From the NCBI GenBank assembly GCA_949357655.1, contig CASHTG010000018.1, positions 1,488,001-1,552,000 on the forward strand: a DNA stretch of 64,000 nt, given 5' to 3'. The DNA comes from Parascedosporium putredinis (lineage: Eukaryota > Ascomycota > Sordariomycetes > Microascales > Microascaceae). A program made the position numbers and the translations under genes. Each line of letters begins with the position of its first letter. Position 1 is the stretch's first letter. The notes under the pieces are model-generated. The model had not been told where the DNA came from. It ran no database searches and saw nothing but the letters and a program-made list of their open reading frames with translations. Below, piece after piece: positions 36,506 to 48,101 of this stretch.

Positions 36506-38202
36506 CCTCTGCCGCTGTGGCACAGGCCCAACACAGGCACCGGCATTGGCCAGCATCGCCTCCCGTGCTCTTCAGTCCCCCGCGCCCCTTGCCGTTAATC
36601 TGTGACGACGACGTACAGCAACGACAACGCCCCCACCCCCTCCTCCGCCCATCGTCCAGCACCCGCTGTACCCCAACCAACTCCTCCGGTCACCGGTGAC
36701 TTGGCCGGTGCACAATGTAATATTCCGCTCGAACGAGGCCATCCACCTCTGGCTCGACGTGTAATTAGTTAAAGGCTCATTGCCCTAGCTGCTAGGTCTA
36801 GGCCCACCCCACACGCCCGCTCGCTATTGACATCCACCTTGAAAATTTGTTTCCTGGTATCAAAGTGGCCCTAGAGACCTGCCTCGGTCTCGGTCGAGTG
36901 AAGTCGAGGTGGAGTAGCACCATCCCTCTCTTCCTAGTGGCAGAGAATAAACCTCCCGAGTGCCAAGGGGTAGACGGGGAGAAAGAGGGATTTGAGGGGT
37001 GTTAGTAGAATGCTGAATAATATAGAATAGTGAAGGCCAGGGCAAGAGACGAGGGGCAATCTCCCAAAGTGAAGAGAAGGAGAGAAGGAGAGAAGAAAAA
37101 GAAGAAGAAAGTCGAGTCTAGGAAGGTGGCAGTAGAAAAGGATACAGGCAGAGGCGGAAGAAGGGAAAGAAAAGAGGGGGGAGGAGCGTGGTGTTTGTTC
37201 GCTCCATGAAGCATTTACACGCTCTTGACCACCCGCCCCCCATGCCGGCCCCACGCGCCAGAAATATTCTCAGAAAGCCGAACAATTCTCAGGGAAGCAG
37301 TGAAAGAGGGGCACTTGAGCAAGGCCGAGGGGCTGGAAGTTTATACACAACTCAAGCGTGAGAAGAGCTTCAGCCAACCTTAAACTCGGGATTGCACATC
37401 ACCCCGCCCCTCCCATCTTTGCGTCGATGAATATAGTGCGAGCTTCATCCCTCGTCACTTCCCTCCCGTCACTCGTTACGCTCTTGCCTTGCGCGACGAG
37501 CTGCGGACCAAAGCACCGAGGTTTTGGCTTCCTCACATTACCCTTGTAGCACCCCGAGTTGCAGGAACTGCCCCGGTCTCGTCTAGCTGTCGCTCCTGCC
37601 GTTGCTCCTTCGCGAGATAGGCAGGCACCCCTTCAAGGGCGGTCCTCGGTCAATCTTGCCCGTCCACACCCATCCACGCGCACACCGGTACTTGACCAGC
37701 TCATACTTCCCAGAATCTTCACACTCTTTTTTTTTCGGCCCCGTCAACCGAAACTTCACGTCATCCGCCCCGGGATAATCTGATAATAGAGCGCGCCTAT
37801 TTCTGGCGCATTGGCTCTTTAACCTCTACGCACTCCCCACCCCCACCATAGTAGCGGACTTTTTTTTCTTCTTTTTCTTTTTCCCACTTCGAGACTTTTC
37901 CCGCCCACCTGTTCGAAGGTGCCCTCGACTTGTGCTTACGTTCCATCCCTCTATCATCTTCCTCCTTTGGTGGCTGAGAAGGGGCGCCCGCACCCATCTT
38001 TCTTTCACTACCCCTTCCGAACCCTTGGGATCGCCTGGCGCATACCGACTCTCGTTTCGAAACTTAGTCGTCCGGGACCCCCTCGTCCGACATCCGGTTC
38101 CCAGCCGCCGCTACCCCCATTGTTCGTCTTTTACTCTGATCTCGCCGCTGCTTGATGATGCATCGTGGGGAGTCGTAGAGACGAGATCGGTTTATATCAA
38201 GC

Positions 38203-40218
38203 ATGCATCCAGCCCCTAGCCTGCTCGAGGCGCCTCCGAAGACGGATGAGTCGAGATCTCCCGCGCCTCCACCCGGGCACGGCGGCCCTCCAGTCGGCTC
38301 GACACAGCAGCCAGCGCCCCCGACCCCAACACAGTCGGTTTCGCCGCCATTGAGGAAGGAGACCCCTTCTTTGATCTCCGCCCAGGCTTCCGCTACCTCT
38401 CCAGCGGCCGGGACGGCCCGTCTATCGCTCGATGGTGCCAACAACACATCGTATAGTGCCGAAACTTCCCCACTCCGCACCAGTCCATTTTCTCTGTCAA
38501 GGATGGCTCCGACCTCTCTAACAACCGTCGCGCCAGCAGGAGGCGGACCGGTCCCTTGTCCCAGCAGCAAAGAGAGAAGGCCGCTCTCATCAGGAAGCTT
38601 GGCGCCTGCTCTGATTGCCGGAGGCGTCGCGTCGCAGTAAGTCCGATTGTCTCCCCTAGACGGCGAGGTTTGAGAACGTCGTTGCCCTCTTCCCGGTGGG
38701 TTCCTATGTCGAGCAAGTGCTCTGGTTGCCGCTTTGCCTTCCCTAGATTAGACCCTGAAGCTTGGTTGCGGTGAGCTTTGCTAACATATGGGCTGTTCCC
38801 TCGTCTTCTTTTCTGGGGCGCAGTGTCACCCGAGCCATCATAACATGACATGGGAGGATGCCGTGAAGAAATATCACCGGCCATTGAGCCCGAGTATCCC
38901 GGAAATCGCCCCTCTTACTGGCGCCAGGCCCATCAGCCCGGCCCCTACTGCGAACCATACTCATCCCCATACCCATGCGCATAATCACACGCATAACCAC
39001 GTAGGCCATAACAATCATGTGAATTCCGTGTTCAGGCGAGACTCATCCGACGCCATGGATATCGATTCCGGGCCGACCCAAACCCCCACACAGTCGCCCC
39101 CTCATAGCGAATCGCGCCTCCGGACACCACTACCGTCAGGAAAGCCGCTAGCTGTGCCCGGGGTAGATAGTCTTCGCGCGGTACTTGAGAGTCATGCCTC
39201 GCGCATCTTTTCCACTCCCCATCGGGGCCGCTATTCGGCAGCACAAGCCCTTCTTCTGTACTGGCAGGACGATGACGATGAACAGCTTAGCGCCACTGTG
39301 CAAGACCTTGCCGATGTATTCGATAAGCAATACCGATACACATTCCAGAGACAGAAGATTCCATCTCCCTCGGACGAGTGCAGAAACCCTCTCCGTTGGC
39401 TTTTGCAGCAGATAACTGCATTTGCCGACGACCGGGACCAGCGTGATGTACTCAAGATCTTATACTACAACGGGCACACCTTTCTCGATAGGAATAAGGA
39501 GATGGTGCTTGCAAGGTAAGTTAGTTGGGAGGTGGCTTCCTTAAAAATCTTTTGGTGGCTGTTGCTTTTGGGTTCTGTTCTCGTCGGGATACATCTTTTG
39601 GGCATACTAACCTGCTGTCGATGGCGTTAGCTCTCGGGATAGGGAAAAAGCCTCGACTATACGGTGGAGCGGTATCCAGCAAATCCTGGAAGAGGCGTGC
39701 TCGGATACCCTGATTATCATGGATGCTGCATATTACCCGTCTCCAAACGTAGAGAGGAAACAGGGCGTGTTAGAACTCATTGCGGCTGCTTCTTCTGAGG
39801 AGCAGTTTAGGTTATTGGATCGGTGTGCGTTCACGAACGCATTGACTGAAGAGCTTCGAAACAAAGCTCGAGGCCCCAATCATCATTCTCTGACCGCCGC
39901 CCATCTCCATGCCAAGCTATTATCTGTCTATCCAAAGATGATCCAAGACCAACATCCTGAGCATGAGTGGCCCTCAAGCATACCGGCACCGCTCCACCTA
40001 CAGATCACAGGAAATCCCCGACTCCCTTCGATCCAGCTGTGTCGCCTCCATAGAACCAGCCTACCTTTGCGGCGGATCACACTGGCCCTCAGATTCACCT
40101 ATCCATGAGGTTAAAGGATGATTTCTTCGATATCGAGAACTGGGCGGAGTGGTTACGCGTTATGCCTGATGGCGTCAGAGATGTTCGAGTTGAGGGTCAG
40201 CTTCCATTGCTAAAGTAG
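38203..40218 (+). CDS. Caspase-like pseudo-enzyme with basic Cys/His motif and His ladder
   Basis: Unnamed fungal protein of ~571 residues. Exons 38203-38636, 38824-39515, 39631-40218; GTAAGT donors and a CTAAC branch site in intron 2. Residues 1-110 are Pro/Ser-rich. C136-SDC-RRRRVAC-HPSHH has Cys 136, 139, 146 and His 147, 150, 151, a possible zinc or DNA-binding element only partly like Zn2Cys6. A segment near 39000 alternates His (HTHPHTHAHNHTHNH). The C-terminal half has features of the caspase-hemoglobinase fold: LKILYYNGHTFLD matches the catalytic-His strand (H363), STIRWSGIQQIL is the intervening helix, and DTLIIMDAAYY matches the catalytic-Cys strand, 46 residues on, but has Ala where Cys is expected. 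It should lack peptidase activity. It ends ENWAEWLRVMPDGVRDVRVEG. One T is missing at 38488-38491 and one at 40066-40068; 1714+2 is divisible by three. Confidence 0.75.
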
Positions 40219-41448
40219 CACACACGCCACTGGAGCATCCTCATCCTAATGAAGGCTCGACCCCGGTATAAGCTGAGCCGTAGCTGCCGACGCTACGACC
40301 GAAGAAACAACTTGATGGGAAAAGAGCGAGTAACGATCCGAACGCTAGAAGTGCAGCGAGATATATCAGTCGTCCCGATGGGAGATATCGGGTACATGCG
40401 GACTTTGAGCTAAAACAAAAGAGCATGAGGGTTGGCTGCGGCCACCCAGTCAATGGCAAGACCAGAAAGTGCTGGATTTCCGATTCCCATGCGAGATGAT
40501 GACTTGAGACGAGTCCACGAATGAGACGAATTTTGACTCTCTTCTCTACTTTCATAGCTGTTATATATAATTTTCATCTTCTACTACTGTTTTGGAAGCC
40601 GGATGTTAGGCTAGTAGTGTGTGGGGCTCGACCGGGCTTTGTTACTTCTCCGTGTTGTTTGAATCGATGTGAGTGTTGCTTTCGCCTTTGTTTTTCCCGC
40701 AACGTTGCAGGATATATTTGCTTTCTCTCCCTTTCTTTAGCCACATGGAGACTCCCCGCTTCTCTACTCGGTCTTCTACAACCCCTACCCCTTCCCTTTC
40801 TTCCCCTCGCCCTGCGCCTATCTACTGGTAGGTTCGATGCGGTCAAGCCAAAGTCTGCAAACTTGATATCGTGGCTTGGCAACGCCGGCGCCTCCCTGAG
40901 ATTGGCGCATTTCGTGTGCGGAGGGCTTTGAGGGACCCTTTGGTTTACATTGCGTAACTCTGCACGGCGCATCTTCGGCTTGAAGTTGAGGACATCATCA
41001 CTTGACTAACGTTTATTCTTTCAGGCTCCCTAAGAAGAAGGGCGAATAGCGGATTTCCCATGCCAAAATGTATATTCCCCGATACCCGGTAATTAATTAG
41101 AGCCGAAAACCAATGCAGAGATTACTACTTCCCAACAGTCCTTGATAGCCGAGATTTCAACTTTAGTACAAAAGACCACGCAGCGTCGATGGCAAGGGGC
41201 CTTGATCTTGAGGGACCTCCCCGCCTCTTTTTCATTCCCTTTCCCACTAATGAAACACTTAGATTCTAAAATTTATTCTCAAGATGGAAGGGTCGTGAGT
41301 GACTGAATCGTGAGAAGAGACAACCGGGAGGTTAAGCTGGGAAGAAACCAAAGCCGCACAAATGAAATAAAAGCAAAAAAGAAAACAAGAGGCTAAAATG
41401 TATATCGACCCATAACCTATCAAAAAGGTTAAACATATGAACCTATGA
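40219..41448. other. Convergent 3' region
   Basis: 1.2 kb between the stop of the caspase-like gene and the stop of the lysophospholipase gene. Several short ORFs without recognisable content; 41230-41450 is A-rich on the plus strand, fitting a T-rich 3' UTR of the minus-strand gene. Confidence 0.5.
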
Positions 41449-43336
41449 TTATGCAGTCAGGAGCCAAGCGGCAGCAGCCGGAACGATCCAGAGTGCCGTG
41501 GAAGCGGCCATCTTGAAGCTGCCCGAGTCAGCTTCGGCGTTGAGGATGAGGCCAGGCTCGTACGACGACACGGCCGTAGTGTCGAGTTGGCCATTCCAAC
41601 AGTAGCGGTTGAAACAGTCCTGGCAGGCCTGTGGTGGTGTGGTTCCGGTCCTTTCGAAGCTGCGACTGAGGGCGGCACAAGCCACACAAGTGGGCCACGC
41701 GTCGTCTAGGGTGCCATTGCCACGGGTCGCAACATTGTAGCCGTTTTGGACGATGTCGTTGCGCTCGTCGATCTCGTGCGTGGGGTCAAAGGTAGAGACG
41801 TTGGAGAAGCCGGAGAGAGGGGCATTGGGGATGTAGACGATCAAAGGAGGTGCGCTCCCACCTTCGGAGGAGAAGTTGGCGGCGTCGCAGCCAAAGAAAA
41901 CGGGCTCCTGGTTGAATTTGAGGTTGACGAAGGTTTCTGCGTCGGGGACAGCAGGGAAGTGGGTACCGTTGGCAATGGAGTTGAGTGAGCGCTCGTAGCT
42001 AGCGCGAAGGGCGGTACCATTTGGCCAGTTGTATGTGGTATCGGCGCTAGAGTCGACGGCGAAGATTACGTCGACCTCACGGATGGGCTGGATGAGGGGC
42101 TGGAGGGGATGTTCTGCAAGTCCTCGCCTCCGTCGACGAGGCTGAGCTGATTGAGGTGCCGATAGAGCTGAGCTCGGTGTGGTACCCCTTGAAGGGGTTC
42201 GGAGTGTATCGGGCAATGTCGTTGTTGTCCTGATCCAGTTGCTCGAAAAAGATTGGAGGGACTCGGCGATCCTTGAAGGGACTGAGTCGGGTATATCGGT
42301 CAGGAGCGCCATGTTGAAGAGGGACGACGAGGTTCCCATGACAAAGCCGAGCTGATCAAAGCCCCGGACGCAGCTGCCCTTGTCGTCAACGCGTCCACCG
42401 GTGAAGTTGCTTCCGATGTAATCTAGGGGAGCGAATCCGTAGAGGGTAGGATCCCAAGAGCCCAGCTCGAAGGGGTTGAACTCGAATACGGTGGAATTGA
42501 GGTTGATAATCTTGGTGTCCGGGGCGCGACCGTCGGCCACGAGGATGGGGAAAGGGGTCTCGCCGTTCTTGAAGTCCTCTGCGTCGGCGATGGAGGAAAA
42601 GGTATAGGCGGCGCCGCCTTCATCCCCTCGAAGCAACTGGTAGCTGACGGCCCGGCCCCAGTAGTCGGTAAGGGAGACATCGAAGCCAGCATCTTGCTTG
42701 GAGCTGACTTGGTCATGCAGGTCTCGCCAGTACCGAGCTGTGTCGAGGATGCCGATTAGCCGGGTGGACGGTGGGCCAGAGAGGATGGACGCCTGAACTG
42801 CCAGACATCCTCGTCCGACATGAGGGACTCGATGGTTGTGAAGTTGTTTCCATAGATGGTGCTGACGAGCCAACCGCCGCCGGAGAGACCGGAAAAGTAC
42901 GTGCTCGCCTGGAGAAGGCCGGAGATGCCGGAGTCACCACCGGTGCGGTCGTCGGCAGCGTAAATGAAGCCGGCACCGTTGAGCAGGGCGCGATATCCGC
43001 CGCCGGACATGGCGATGGAGATCCTGGGGTAGGCGCCGTCTGTTTGGAGGTAGGAGGCGTAGTCAAAGTCGGCGATGTTGACCCTCTTGAGGAAGTTGTC
43101 GAGGGCGGTCTTGGTCTTGGGTTCGCGAGCCTCGAGCCAGCTTTTCTCCTTGTCGGAGAGGCTGACGCCGGAGCGGATGGTAGGGCGCGTGGACGGGCAA
43201 TCGACCACGGCGGGCGCGTAGCCCCCGATGGCGAGTCCGGGGCAGCGCGAGCCACGTTGAGCCGGACGTCGGGCGGTGTGGCTAGGCCGGAGGCGCCGGA
43301 GGCCAGGCCGAGCGCAAACACTGTGGAGGTGCGCAT
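41449..43336 (-). CDS. PLB1: Secreted GPI-anchored lysophospholipase (phospholipase B)
   Basis: Removes fatty acids from (lyso)phospholipids at the cell surface or periplasm. Intronless. Signal peptide MRTSTVFALGLASGASGLA; mature part begins with the PLB block APAVVDCPSTRPTIR. The oxyanion/Arg segment is SGGGYRALLNGAG and the catalytic Ser lies in GLSGGGWLVS (about residue 152). Later blocks: DYWGRAVSYQLL, NTVFEFNPFELGSWDP-like text, GTSSSLFN, LVDGGEDLQNIPLQPL, VDVIFAVDSSADT with the catalytic Asp, and a Cys-rich region CVACAALSRSF...CQDCFNRYCWNG. Several NxS/T sites. The hydrophobic C-terminus (ALWIVPAAAAWLLTA) after a small-residue stretch suggests a GPI signal. Five single-base losses: 43222-43226, 42795, 42246-42250, 42149 and 42105-42108. 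With them 1888+5 gives 630 residues. Confidence 0.94.
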
Positions 43337-46300
43337 CGTGTTGTCGCAAGCCGTGAGAGATCAAGAAAGGAGGCAGTGACTTGGCAATTGCGGTCGAAGG
43401 CTGAAGGCGAGACGGGAGGTCCCACGGGGAGACGGAGAGAGAGAGTGAGAAAAATACCGAACAAGATATCCCCAATGGAAAAAAAGGAAAAAAAAACCAC
43501 AAAAAGACACGCCTCGAGTGCGGATGGCAGACGAACCCCGGCTTGGCCAGGTGGAGAACAGACAAAAAAGAAGGGAGAGAGTGGAAAGAATATGGAGATT
43601 AAGGCAAAGTGCGAATGCGCACGAAAAGACAAGGACGGAAACGACAATAGCAGACGAAACCCGTCGGATCTCGACCTGATAAGTATGTTGTCTGTCGATG
43701 GTGGAGCACTTGTTGCTCCCGTGGAGTTTACTAGCGTTGTCTCTTCCCGTGAAGACTGTAGCGCCCTTTTTTCCTTTTTGGGTTGGTTCCTGGGTCTGGG
43801 TCTTGGGTTGGATCAAGACCCAAAGCACAAAAGCAAGCAGGGATCAACGGTCCCTTATATTTTACAGGAATCCTGGAGCGCCAAAAGGGGGAAGGAAAAG
43901 AGGGACACGATCCTTGAGGACCCGAACTGCAGATGAGAACAGGGAGAGCAAAGTGATCCATTGTCTTGGAGATGAAGAGATGAGAGAGCTGTGGGAAGGG
44001 GGGAAGCCACGGCAAGAGGAGCGAGCATGCGTTCGTAATTGAGCTCTTGGCAAGCGGAAGCTGGTGATGCTGTCTCAGAGGGTTATTCCCAAAGGGGAAA
44101 TGGCCCGGCACTGACTGTCTTGTCTATCCTTGGCCTCCCATTAAGGACGCCACAGGAAGCATAGAGCTCTAATTGCGTGGGTGTGCGCGTGTGTTTGACC
44201 CGAGCCAACGGCTTTGACATTACAGAGGAAGCTTTGCGACTGACCAAAGAGGTGGAGGCACTTTGGAAGGGAGGGGGCGACAAGGGAAAGGGACCCTTCT
44301 CGGAGAGTTTGAGCGATCCGACCATTGGGGGCTGCTCCCATTCCTCGTCATCAGCTCCAGTAGCGCAGATCCATCTGCGCTGCCCTTGAGCTGCAAGAAG
44401 GAAGGGCTGGCCCAAAGTGTCTATCTACTTTACGCGCCCGGATTTTTTTCGTTGGAGCACAAAGATGCAAGACAGAGGGCGGCGAGAGAGAGCGAAGAGG
44501 ATATTGGGACCGAAGTGACGTGAGTCGTCGGGGAGCACAGCCGCCGGCAAGAAGGCCTTCTTCCATAGTGCCCCCCTTTGCGCTTCCTTGTGTTCGACGA
44601 CACCGCTGATTGTCAGATTGTCTTGGCGCCTCTTTTGTTCTGTTTTTTCGGAGCCGGGGCCTGAAAATCCTTGGGGGGCAAATTGTTGATGCGGAGCCAG
44701 CGGAGGGAGCTTGCAGGGCCACAACTTGACAGGACGCGCTGTTGGCTGACAAGACAAGTACACCACACAGGTCGAAAGTTCTGGGCTCCAGCCAATCGAT
44801 ACGCACAGAGTTGGTGGCTTTGCGTCTTACAAGTAATCCTGCAAGGTACGGACGGCATGGTACGATGCGAATATGACGGTACCTCGGTACAAGTCCGATA
44901 ATATTAGGCGGTAGGGCTGGCAAGCTGGATGACGGTTTCCCGCCCTCGCTCTCCCTTCCATGATTGGAATCGATATCTCTCACAACTCGAGAATCAATTC
45001 AAGACATATTGGGCCGAGGGCACCTCCACCTCCACCTCTTTTATTTTTCTTCTTCTTGTACGTTGGAAGAGGGAAGGACAAGGTTCTCTCGGCGTACCAA
45101 GTATTGATGGTGGAGGGTAGCCAATGCAGGTTGACGACGGGAGGCCCACATGAGATCGTCAGGCTCTTTGTCGTGATGGGATGGAGAGGTCTGAATGGAT
45201 GGATAATTTTCGGTTCACGACGGAAAGAAAAAGAAAGGGAAATAATAAGCAATACGCGGAAAAGCCAGCGCTTTGCGAGCCCTGTGCGAGCCTTGTGCGA
45301 GGCCTGCGAAGACTAGGACTTTTGTCTTGGGTAGCCTGCATAGCGTCTTCGATCCTTCGCATCTGCCTCCGTTTTGGAAATCAGTGGCTGCTTTTTTGGT
45401 CCCCTCCCGCGGATTCTGAACCCGCAGCCCAAAGAGGTCCCGGCCACCCACGCAGCCCATCGTCCATGGGAGACTAGCGCTTTGTTACTGTGGGGGATTG
45501 GCTTGGCCTGGCGTTGATGCGTCTATTGTTAGCGCCATTGGCTGGGCCTGGAGAGCACGCGACAAAAGAACGCTGGCGTTGAAACTGTAAAAAAGGAAAA
45601 TTGGGGGAGGACGCGCAATGGACTGTGGCTGATCACTCACGGCGGTTCCTCTGAAGAGCCCGAGCCCGAAGTTGTCAGTCAGTCACCTCTAATATTATGG
45701 CCTAACACTTTTACGCTTTATGCTGTATGTTTGAGCAGTTTCCACTTCTTCAGCCCTTTGCCTGCTATTCTCCACAAATAGGGATCTATTGGATCTGGAG
45801 AGCGAACCGCTCTCGCCATCTTCCGAAGCTTCCGTGCTTCGCGATTGTCTCGAGAAGTGCTGGTGGGGTCAAGAAGGGATGAGCTCGGATTCCTCTCGCT
45901 TAGCGGCAGTCGTACAAGTACTCAGCAAGAGGCTTCAAATGCATACCCAGCGCATGGGAAGCTTTGTTCCAGGTTTTTTTATCCTCTTCTTTTATTGATT
46001 CCTCTTTCGTCATTCTTGAGAACCCACGATATTGGCAGGCTCGTCGGCAAGACATTCGCGATCTTGTGAGACGCTGATGGTGATACATGGGCAGGCACAA
46101 CCACTCAGATTCAGGATATTCAACGCTCGGGTCTCCGCCAGGAACCTGGTTGAAGGGTCGGAAGCAAGGTGCTGGAAATATACCCGTTGCTCACGGATCC
46201 ACCATTCTTACTTTATTACTCCTGTGCTACATTGCATGTCTTTTATCTCGTGGTCCCCGACAATGACATCCTTGACCGCAATCTCGCAAGATGGTGGGCG

Positions 46301-48101
46301 GAAAGGCGGGAAGGGCGGGGACTTTGCATCCGCCGGGTCCCATCGGCCTCGATGACATCCTTCGCGGGGTATCCGCTTGGACAGACAGTGGGCACAAGTA
46401 CAACTAGAGCCTTTTTCTTCCTCTTTTTATTTTCGAGGCCGTGTCTCGGAGCAGTCGCCATACTGTTGGTCCTCCAATTCCTCGCCCGGCGCATTTCTGG
46501 ATTTGTGGATTTGAGTGAGGGGAAACACCAATACTAATATATCGACGTCTCCAGCGTCAGCGGCGTCGCTTTCCTCTCTTGCTTATATCTCTTGCTTATA
46601 CGGCCACGCTCCAAGTCCCTCCCTTGACAGCCGACTTACACAAGGATCGCAGCCCAATGTCTTCCGAAAGCCAAAATTATCCTCCCCATCGCCACGGCGC
46701 CGGTGCGAGCTGCGCTGAACCCAATGTCTAGATGGTTCCCAGTTTTTGGGTTTCTCTTCTTCATTTCACGATTGGAATTGATGCGCACTCTCCGCGGTCA
46801 CATACCCGTATGTCGGTGATATTCAGTAAACTTGGTCGACTCGATCCATCTCTCTCCGCGCCACTGACGCTAGTTGCTCCCTCCTTCCCGCCCCTTTCCT
46901 GTTGGATAAGTTAGTGATGGAGCATGGCGTGCCTTCAAGTCTTTTGGACATGTGCCAGCCTCTCCGACAGGTTTGAAGGGAGAGAATGAGCTGATTGACA
47001 TATCGCAGCTAGCCGCTTCGGGCCCACCGCGAGGAACCGAAGGGAGGGATCAGGAAAAAAATGAAGATAGACTGAGGAGCTGGTACACTGGATATCATGG
47101 AATATCTTGGCCACTTGTGCTCCTTGCTAGGTCCAGAGAATGCCAGCGCACCGCGATGTAAGAAGAACGGACGAGCTTCAGCGCAAGTCTTGGCCTCCCT
47201 TCGATGCCCTTCCACTCACTCTCTCCAGATAGGCGTCCGATTCCGCACTACTTTATATTTTGTTTCTTATTTCTTCATATCCAAAACAATGTATTGCTAT
47301 CCTCTGCTAGCGCATCACTTCTTGTATCAGGACTATGGGGCAACGACGGGAAGCGAAGGAGGTGGTCAACCTTATCGCCTCCAAGTGACAGACAAAAGCT
47401 TGACGAAGAGGGATGATATCCTTCACCTCCCATTCCCTTGTCAAACCTTGATCTGGATAAATGGGCGGGACGTCTAGGATTATTATAATCTGAGAAGGAT
47501 ATAGCGCGCACGTCGGGGAATTTCTCGAGTCTCTCGCTAATCTAGACCGAAGCGCACCTTCAAAATGTTCCGGCTCAGTCAGTGCTCTTCAATGTTGGCT
47601 GTGATGTACTATGTCACGTGGACACTGACATACTGACGTAATATCCAGTGTGGATATGATGTGGAGGACTTTCTGGGGTTCACGTCGGTAGAAGTGGGTC
47701 TTATCCGTTGCCGAGCAACATCTTAAGACGCGACCACTTAAAAGTAAACAAGGGTTTTTCCAAGCAAGCTTCTGTCTCACATCAACAACAGCTTGGCTCC
47801 ATCGTCGTAGGAGCTCTTTGTTACAACCTTGAACCTCCTCCTCCGCTGGACCATCACCACAACCCAACCCACGACAAACAACGACAAACAACGATAACAG
47901 CCAACTAACCATAGCAGCATCTAGGAGACTCTAGAATAGAATCTCCCTTTGGTCCCATGGAACCAACTTTATCCTAGAAAACTTCTTTTTTTCAACCTCC
48001 GTTGATACCAACAACATCCTTTTGTTTTTCTCCTCTCCCTCTTTCAAGTTTGATCTCTGTCTTATCAAAACTTGCCAAACCTCATCCAACACCCAGCCAA
48101 G
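43337..48101. other. 4.8-kb gene-poor interval with two divergent promoters
   Basis: Flanked by the start codons of the lysophospholipase (-) and BRCT (+) genes. The 600 bases next to 43337 are purine-rich on the plus strand, i.e. a CT-rich leader for the minus-strand gene. Short open frames such as 44351-44983 (-) have no recognisable domain or support. Otherwise nothing identifiable. Confidence 0.45.

Larger units (their letters stand above)
28772..38202. other. 9.4-kb interval without a recognisable gene
   Basis: Base composition looks ordinary, not AT-biased as in RIP-mutated repeats, and none of the many short ORFs shows a domain. Visible items: a run of 26 T at 33644-33669; CT-rich tracts at 35570-35740 and 37720-37900; a purine-rich tract at 37070-37190; and a cluster of ATCAATTGAT palindromes at 35157-36505. 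The last few kb may be an extended regulatory or leader region for the gene at 38203. Transcribed non-coding RNA cannot be excluded from sequence alone. Confidence 0.5.

Noticed and set aside
28772..38202. RIP-degraded transposon
   Set aside because: The stretch is not AT-rich and no reverse transcriptase, integrase or transposase remnants or terminal repeats were seen.
10043..43336. A secondary-metabolite or effector gene cluster
   Set aside because: Genes are housekeeping or cell-growth functions on mixed strands; no PKS, NRPS, P450 or transporter set is present.
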